From VAZQ01 sp034669045 (GTDB lineage: Bacteria; Pseudomonadota; Alphaproteobacteria; Rhizobiales; Xanthobacteraceae), in NCBI GenBank assembly GCA_034669045.1, contig JAXDOD010000163.1, forward strand, positions 1 to 64,000: DNA of 64,000 bases, given 5' to 3'. This document shows positions 58,987-64,000 of this stretch, piece by piece. Under the pieces are notes generated by a model that saw only the letters and a program-made list of their open reading frames with translations, had not been told where the DNA came from and did no database searches. Every line of letters starts with the position of its first letter. Within the stretch, counting starts at the first letter, position 1. The position numbers and the translations under genes are program-made.

Positions 58987-60690
58987 TCACCGCACCTCGA
59001 TCTTCACCAGCTTGGATGGCGGACGATAGGCCGGAATCCACACCGTCGGGCGCTCGGTTCCGGTTTCGACTTTCAGATCGCGCATCTCGTAATTCGACGG
59101 CGTCAGATATTCCGTCGACTGCCCGGAGTTCATGTCGATGCGATAGAGACGGCTGCTGCTGAAGTCATTCGTCCAGACGATCTGGTTCTTGCTGTCGGCG
59201 CTGGCGGAATAGGGCTCCGCGTAAGGCGCCGTATAGGGCTTGGTCCCGTTGATCAGCGGGTATTCCTTGAGGACCTTCTTGTCCGGATCGAACATCAGGA
59301 CCTGGCCGGCGTAGAACTCCGCGGCCCAGAGGCGGTCCTGACCGTCGATCTGTCCGCGCCGCGGACCGGCCATGGGCGTGGGCGTCTTGTACTCGGCGTA
59401 TTCGGCCGTCTTGGGATCGAAGATGCCGATCTTGCCTTCGCGCCAGATGTAGATATGGGTCCGGCCCTTGGAATCGGTGTCGGTGTCGTAGATTCCCCGG
59501 TTCTTCGGAATCAGGAAGGTCGTCGGCTTCGAAAATTCGACGTTGGTGTCGACCCTGATCAGCTCGCCGTTTCTCGGCATGCTCCAGACATTGCCGTCCG
59601 CATCCAGACCAAACATGGGACGGCCGGTCGCCCAGGTCATGAACTGACCCGTCTTCGGATCGTATTTGACCAGCCCGTTATCCATGCCGACGACGACATT
59701 GCCGTGCTGGTCGAATTGCAGTTCGTGCGCTCCGCCGCCGGGATCGCCCGGACGCCCATCGGCGCCGCCAGCCGCGCGTGCCTCGCGCCCGGCTCCCGCC
59801 GGCAGCGTGAAGGGCATGACCGTTCCTTCCCCGGTCTTCCGGTCGATCCGGCCGAGAGCGTAGGAGAAGTGATCGGTGTAGTAGGCGTATTTGTCGTTGA
59901 TGATGACGTCGTGGGGCCACACGAAGCGCCGATCGCCGCGGATCATGTAGAGTTCGCGTTCGCCGCCCCTGGGAAGCGCATATTCGGTCACGACAAGATT
60001 GGTGGAGGCCGCATCGGTCGGCCGCGGGCGTTGCTTGAACGGGATCTTGTCGGAGGAGTCAGGTCCGCGGATCGAGACCAGATAGTCGGCCAACGGCTCG
60101 ATGAACTGCTTCTGGCTGAACGCATAGGTGCCCGGCGTATGTTCCTCGGCGGCACGTCCAGCCATTTTCTTGATGACCCCGATCCAGTCTTCCTTCGTAC
60201 GCGGGATCGCCAGCGCCCATTGTAGGCTGTGACAATTGCCGCATTGGGAAAACAGAACCTTCTCGTGGTCCGTGCCCGGAAGCGCGGCGATGATTTCGGA
60301 GGCGGTCGCGTCTTCATAGGCGAGCGGCTTGGATTTCAGCGTGAAGTCGATGTTCGCGGGCTTGCCTTCCACGACCGCCACCGGCTTTGCGGTGCGCTCG
60401 AAATCCGGCAGTTCCACCGTGACCGAATAGGAGCCGGGCGTGAGGTCCGACCAAGTCGGAAACGAGTATTCGCCCTTGACGTCGGTATAGACGGCCACCG
60501 TGATGGGGCTGTTGTCGCGATGCGCCTTGATCGGAATGCCGGCCAATGCCTCGCCGGAGGACGAGACGACCTTTCCGGCGAGCAGCGACGCACCGTCGGC
60601 GGCGAGCGTTGTGCCGGGTGACACGAACGCGTAGGCGGCGGCCACGGCAAGTGCCGTCACTGCCGTTCCGACGTAGAGACTGGCTTTCAT
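58987..60690 (-). CDS. Exported carboxypeptidase-regulatory/cytochrome c/Vgb-like beta-propeller protein
   Basis: 567 aa. Signal MKASLYVGTAVTALAVAAAY. Residues about 36-120 are a carboxypeptidase-regulatory-like beta sandwich (GKVVSSSGEALAGIPIKAHR). Residues about 125-215 form a heme c domain with CGNCH at Cys150-Cys153-His154 and a possible distal Met in KKMAG. From about 230 on, a virginiamycin B lyase-like propeller (VWPHDVIINDKYAYYTDHFS, ELQFDQHGNVVVGMDNGLVK, YDTDTDSKGRTHIYIWREGK). The combination suggests a periplasmic redox or binding protein. Start at 60690 fits the signal. Confidence 0.82.
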   Translation of the reverse strand: MKASLYVGTAVTALAVAAAYAFVSPGTTLAADGASLLAGKVVSSSGEALAGIPIKAHRDNSPITVAVYTDVKGEYSFPTWSDLTPGSYSVTVELPDFERTAKPVAVVEGKPANIDFTLKSKPLAYEDATASEIIAALPGTDHEKVLFSQCGNCHSLQWALAIPRTKEDWIGVIKKMAGRAAEEHTPGTYAFSQKQFIEPLADYLVSIRGPDSSDKIPFKQRPRPTDAASTNLVVTEYALPRGGERELYMIRGDRRFVWPHDVIINDKYAYYTDHFSYALGRIDRKTGEGTVMPFTLPAGAGREARAAGGADGRPGDPGGGAHELQFDQHGNVVVGMDNGLVKYDPKTGQFMTWATGRPMFGLDADGNVWSMPRNGELIRVDTNVEFSKPTTFLIPKNRGIYDTDTDSKGRTHIYIWREGKIGIFDPKTAEYAEYKTPTPMAGPRRGQIDGQDRLWAAEFYAGQVLMFDPDKKVLKEYPLINGTKPYTAPYAEPYSASADSKNQIVWTNDFSSSRLYRIDMNSGQSTEYLTPSNYEMRDLKVETGTERPTVWIPAYRPPSKLVKIEVR

Positions 60691-60916
60691 CGTCGTGACC
60701 TTTCTCCGATGGGGATGGGACGCGCCGAATTTACGATTGCTGCCGTTCGAAACCGCAATGATACGCCTGCCACGGAGGGGCTTCAAGACGCGCGCCGACA
60801 GGCGGAAGTGGGAAGGCCCTGCCGCCGTCTTGCGCGGACGCCATGTGAGGAAGTGATGCGATCAGCATCGAGGACGGGCCGTCAAAAGGATTAGCTACGA
60901 GACCACCTTCGAGCCG

Positions 60917-61459
60917 CTACTGCTGACTGCATCGCGCGCCGGCGACCGCGGCGCGAGCGGCCGGCAGCATCCCGGCTTCGGGTGCCAGCGCCTTGATCAG
61001 GATCAAGCCGGTGAGGGTCGGCGATTCCACGATCAGGCGGTCGGCCGCGGTGATCTCCTCGTTGTCGGGCAGTTCGTTGCGCTGCTCGGTCGTCATCAGG
61101 TCAAGCTCGATGACGCGGCGGCCGGCGGCGCGATCGTTGATCGCGTAATAGGCGATTTCGGCGCGGGTGTAGAACGACACCGAGGTATAGGCTTGGCTGA
61201 CCGGGACGGAAAACTTCAACGGTCCGTCGTTCAGGTCGTAGCGGCACACCGCCATCGCGAAGGACGGATCCATGAACGGCATGGCGGCAGCTTCCGGCGT
61301 CGGTGCCGGGAGCGGGACCACCGCATTGACCGGCGCAATCGGCAACAGCCGGGAATAGGCGTCCTGCGTCGCCAAGCTCGGCAGCATCAGCACCGTTGCG
61401 AGGTGCACGATGCCTCCCAGCAGCGCCCCGCCGAGTATCCACAGCAGGAGACGGATCAT
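60917..61459 (-). CDS. DUF1254 domain protein, membrane-anchored
   Basis: 180 aa. N-terminal helix IRLLLWILGGALLGGIVHLA, then LATQDAYSRLLPIAPVNAVV, FMDPSFAMAVCRYDLNDGPL and ADRLIVESPTLTGLILIKAL. This matches the short DUF1254 proteins that pair with DUF1214 proteins in Bradyrhizobium relatives. Starts within the stop of the upstream DUF1214 gene (ATGA overlap at 61456-61459). Function unknown. Confidence 0.82.
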   Translation of the reverse strand: MIRLLLWILGGALLGGIVHLATVLMLPSLATQDAYSRLLPIAPVNAVVPLPAPTPEAAAMPFMDPSFAMAVCRYDLNDGPLKFSVPVSQAYTSVSFYTRAEIAYYAINDRAAGRRVIELDLMTTEQRNELPDNEEITAADRLIVESPTLTGLILIKALAPEAGMLPAARAAVAGARCSQQ

Positions 61460-62034
61460 TGGCAGGCCTTGCGGGTCACCGTCGGCATCGGGGCGTCGCG
61501 GCCGGTTCGAGTCGCCATGCCGATCGGAGTGTCGTAGAGCCGCAGCACCAGCACATAGCGCTCGATGCCGCCGCTCGGCAGCCAATTGCCCGGGCGCGCG
61601 CGCGGGCCGACCATGATCTCGAAGCTCCCGTCCGAACGGCGCATGATCTCCTGGCTGGTGAAGCCATGGCGCTGCACCGAATTGCCGACCAGGCGGCCTT
61701 CGGGATCGTAGAGCGTCATGGTCCAGTAGCGCGCTTGCGGCGTGATGCCGCTCAGCACCACGTCGCAACGGCCGTCGAGCACGCGGCCGCCGTCGTCGGC
61801 ACGGGCGTGGAACGCGACGCCGTCGCCGGAGCCGACCGGGAGCTCGCCGCTGCGCGCGATCATGGCGCGGGCATAGGGGTCGATGCCGGGCGTGCCGACC
61901 TTCGGCCAGGCGGCCCAGGCGCCGATCGTGACCGCCCCATAGGCGGTGCCCTTGGTGAGCGCCACCCAGGTCGCGCCGAGACCGACGGCGGCCGCGACGG
62001 CGAGGGCGAACAAGGTTCCGATCAGCAGGCGCAC
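61456..62034 (-). CDS. DUF1214 domain protein, membrane-anchored
   Basis: 192 aa. N-terminal helix MRLLIGTLFALAVAAAVGLG, then YGAVTIGAWAAWPKVGTPGI, DPYARAMIARSGELP, RCDVVLSGITPQARYWTMTL, YDPEGRLVGNSVQRHGFTSQ and IERYVLVLRLYDTPIGMATR. This is the usual DUF1214 pattern. It is translationally coupled to the DUF1254 gene, implying a two-protein envelope complex. Function unknown. Confidence 0.85.
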   Translation of the reverse strand: MRLLIGTLFALAVAAAVGLGATWVALTKGTAYGAVTIGAWAAWPKVGTPGIDPYARAMIARSGELPVGSGDGVAFHARADDGGRVLDGRCDVVLSGITPQARYWTMTLYDPEGRLVGNSVQRHGFTSQEIMRRSDGSFEIMVGPRARPGNWLPSGGIERYVLVLRLYDTPIGMATRTGRDAPMPTVTRKACQ

Positions 62035-62112
62035 GGTCGATCCTGGGCGTGAGACGGTCCGATGAGCACGCTCCGGCAGCCGCCTGCTACGGCGGAGACG
62101 CGTCCGTCGCGA

Positions 62113-64000
62113 TCAGTTGCCGCGAACCGGGCCGTCCGCCGGCCGGTCGGAGGCGGCTGCAAACGTGCCTTCGCGCATCTGCTGCGTCGGACCCTGCGTC
62201 TCGGCCTTGCGGGCGGGCTCGTCGCGGGTCGCAAGCGCGCGCGTGGCGTCGTCCATCAGCCGTTCGACGCGCACCAGCACGTCGACCCCGCGCCTGGTCA
62301 GAAGCGGCGGCCGTTGCGATGCGTCAGCCCGGGCGTTGCTGCTGCTCGAAGGCGGGGGAGCGGCGGCGACATTGGCACGCGCGCTCGTCGGCGACGTCGG
62401 GCTCACCCCCGCCAGCGGCTTAAGCTCGATTCCCTGGTGCGCATACTCCATGATGTCGTGCCACGTCTGCGCCGGGAGCGCTCCGCCGGTCATGCGATTG
62501 GTCGACGTGTAGTCGTCGTTGCCGAACCAGACGCCCGCGACGTAGTTGCCCGTGTAGCCCACGAACCAGGCATCGCGGAAGCCATTGGTGGTGCCGGTCT
62601 TGCCCGCGGCCTTGATGCCGTCGAGGATCGCGCGCCGGGCGGTGCCTTCCTCGACCACCTTGTTCATCATCATCGCCATGTCGCGCGCGACCTGCGGCGG
62701 CAGCACGCGAACGGGCTTCTTGCCGTCGCGATCCCAGCGCCAGATCAGGTCGCCGCCGCCGCTGCGGACCTCAAGGATGGCGTGCGGCGTCGCCGACATG
62801 CCTTCGTTGGGGAACATGGTGTAGCCGCCGGTATGGTCGAGCACGGTCACCTCGTTGGCCCCGATCGGCATCGAGGGCGTGTCGGGCAGCGGCGTGCGCA
62901 ATCCCGCCTTGCGCGCGGTGTCCTTGATCATCGCGCGGCCGATCTTGGCGTTGCCGTTGCCGAGCGCGATCGAGAGCTTCACCGGAATGACGTTGATCGA
63001 GCGCGTGATCGCCTGCGTCAGCGTCATCGCACCGGAAAAACCGCCGGAGAAGTTGTGCGGGCACCAGTTGCCGATGCAGACCGGCGAATCGACGACCACC
63101 GAGGTCGGCTTGAAGCCGTGCATCAGTGCGGTCGCGTAGACGTAGGGTTTGAACGACGAGCCGGGCTGGCGCATGGCGTCGGTGGCGCGGTTGAACTGGC
63201 TCTCGCCATAATCGCGCCCGCCGACCATGGCGCGCACGGCGCCGTCGGTTTCCATCAGCACGGCGGCGGCCTGCTTGGCGTGGTACTCGCGGCCGTATTG
63301 GCGCAGCGAATTCTCGACCGCCTTCTCGGAGTTCTTCTGCAGATTGAGATCGATCGCCAGCCGCGCGATGAAGACGCGGTCGTGCACCGTCTTGGGCAGC
63401 TTGTCGACGAGCTTCCTCATCTCGTCGAACGCCCAGTCGAGATAGTAATTCGGCGAGCGCTCGTCACGACGATCCACGGCGGTGGCGGGATTGCGCCGCG
63501 CACCGAAGACCTGGCCCTCGGTCATGAAGCCCGCCTCGATCAGGTTGTCGAGCACGACGTTGGCGCGCGCGCGGGCGGCCGGCAGGTTGACGTGCGGGGC
63601 GAATTTCGAGGGCGCCTTGAACAGGCCGGCCAGCATGGCCGCCTCGGACAGGTTCACGTCGCGCGCCGACTTGTTGAAGTAATACTGCGCGGCCGCGTCG
63701 ACGCCGAAGGTGCCGCCGCCGAGATAGGCGCGGTCGAGATAGAGCTTGAGGATCTCGTTCTTCGGCAGCCTCGTCTCCAGCCACAGCGCCAGGAACGCTT
63801 CCTTCACCTTGCGCTCGAGCGTGCGCTCGTTCGACAGGAACAGATTCTTCGCCAGCTGCTGGGTGATGGAGGAGCCGCCCTGCACCACGCCGCCCGCGCG
63901 CGCATTGGTCAGCATGGCGCGGAACAGGCCCGGGATATCGATGCCGAAATGCTCGTAGAAGCGCCGGTCCTCGGTGGCGAGCGTCGCCTTGATCAGATGG
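62113..64000 (-). CDS. Class A penicillin-binding protein, PBP1A-like (partial, N-terminus outside window)
   Basis: Bifunctional peptidoglycan glycosyltransferase/transpeptidase; about 629 residues are visible and the frame is open at the right edge. The GT51 part shows the catalytic Glu in ATEDRRFYEHFGIDI, then GGSSITQQLAKNLFLSNERT and KNEILKLYLDRAYLGGGTFG. The transpeptidase part has the SxxK nucleophile in RQPGSSFKPYVYA, SIN in ITRSINVIPV and KTGTTNGFRDAWF. The last about 100 residues are an Ala/Ser/Pro-rich tail. Membrane anchor and start lie upstream. Located in the inner membrane facing the periplasm. Confidence 0.93.
   Translation of the reverse strand, partial: HLIKATLATEDRRFYEHFGIDIPGLFRAMLTNARAGGVVQGGSSITQQLAKNLFLSNERTLERKVKEAFLALWLETRLPKNEILKLYLDRAYLGGGTFGVDAAAQYYFNKSARDVNLSEAAMLAGLFKAPSKFAPHVNLPAARARANVVLDNLIEAGFMTEGQVFGARRNPATAVDRRDERSPNYYLDWAFDEMRKLVDKLPKTVHDRVFIARLAIDLNLQKNSEKAVENSLRQYGREYHAKQAAAVLMETDGAVRAMVGGRDYGESQFNRATDAMRQPGSSFKPYVYATALMHGFKPTSVVVDSPVCIGNWCPHNFSGGFSGAMTLTQAITRSINVIPVKLSIALGNGNAKIGRAMIKDTARKAGLRTPLPDTPSMPIGANEVTVLDHTGGYTMFPNEGMSATPHAILEVRSGGGDLIWRWDRDGKKPVRVLPPQVARDMAMMMNKVVEEGTARRAILDGIKAAGKTGTTNGFRDAWFVGYTGNYVAGVWFGNDDYTSTNRMTGGALPAQTWHDIMEYAHQGIELKPLAGVSPTSPTSARANVAAAPPPSSSSNARADASQRPPLLTRRGVDVLVRVERLMDDATRALATRDEPARKAETQGPTQQMREGTFAAASDRPADGPVRGN

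Overview
The window is GC-rich (roughly two thirds G+C by eye), densely coding bacterial chromosome. The gene content points to an alphaproteobacterium of the order Hyphomicrobiales (Rhizobiales), most like the Bradyrhizobiaceae/Xanthobacteraceae. The reasons are families typical of that group (MucR regulator, TIGR03808 and TIGR03809 proteins, DUF6494, DUF1491, DUF2336, DUF6456), abundant Bug-type solute receptors, and intergenic palindromic repeats of a kind common in those genomes. I saw no integrase, transposase, prophage, CRISPR array, rRNA or tRNA gene. This is ordinary chromosome with a few accessory pieces.

Layout. 1-8571 (all minus): nitrogen and sulfur assimilation. cysJ-cysI (sulfite reductase) is followed by nasT-nasS (nitrate-responsive antiterminator and its sensor) and then nrtA-nrtB-nrtD (nitrate ABC transporter, the last gene cut by the window edge). 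Between nasS and nrtA lies a compact regulatory region. It has an NtrC-like site, a sigma-54-like promoter, two hexaloop hairpins of the ANTAR type and an overlapping intrinsic terminator, so the leader looks complete for NasT-controlled antitermination. 9141-14233: two orphan Bug (tripartite tricarboxylate) receptors, another periplasmic-binding-fold protein, small hypotheticals and an aspartate-dehydrogenase-like gene. 14398-17436: ECF sigma factor, membrane anti-sigma factor and secreted S8 protease, with an ECF-type promoter upstream. A candidate small RNA with a strong terminator follows. 17880-24616: TIGR03809 protein, Old Yellow Enzyme, aldehyde dehydrogenase, EamA transporter, glycosyltransferase, DUF3750 protein and a class 3 (Rhizobium type) asparaginase whose stop codon is supplied by a 103-bp repeat.

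24770-34195: Tat-exported beta-helix protein, pyroglutamyl peptidase, a large exported alpha/beta hydrolase, a parD-parE pair whose toxin frame has no normal start codon, a lipoprotein divergent from a large SGNH hydrolase, and a Uma2 nuclease. 34196-40039 (minus): folP-folB-folK-mutA-mutB, i.e. folate synthesis running into heterodimeric methylmalonyl-CoA mutase. 40150-46742: small DUF proteins, a dipeptidase, a secreted double ABM-domain protein, a family 39 glycosyltransferase, Fe-type superoxide dismutase and a short PuuD-like membrane protein, followed by a second copy of the 103-bp repeat.

47092-57721: cell-cycle and envelope-flavoured genes. These are msrB, mucR, a free-standing DnaA domain IV protein with a DUF6456 partner, sufE, a membrane PAS histidine kinase overlapping a peptidoglycan-binding protein gene, and DUF1491, DUF2336 and lipoprotein genes. 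57958-64000: a secreted protein convergent with an exported cytochrome c/beta-propeller protein, a DUF1214/DUF1254 pair, and the C-terminal part of a class A penicillin-binding protein running off the end.

Coordinates of starts follow visible ribosome-binding sites and signal peptides where these decide. All functional assignments come from reading motifs; no database search was run.
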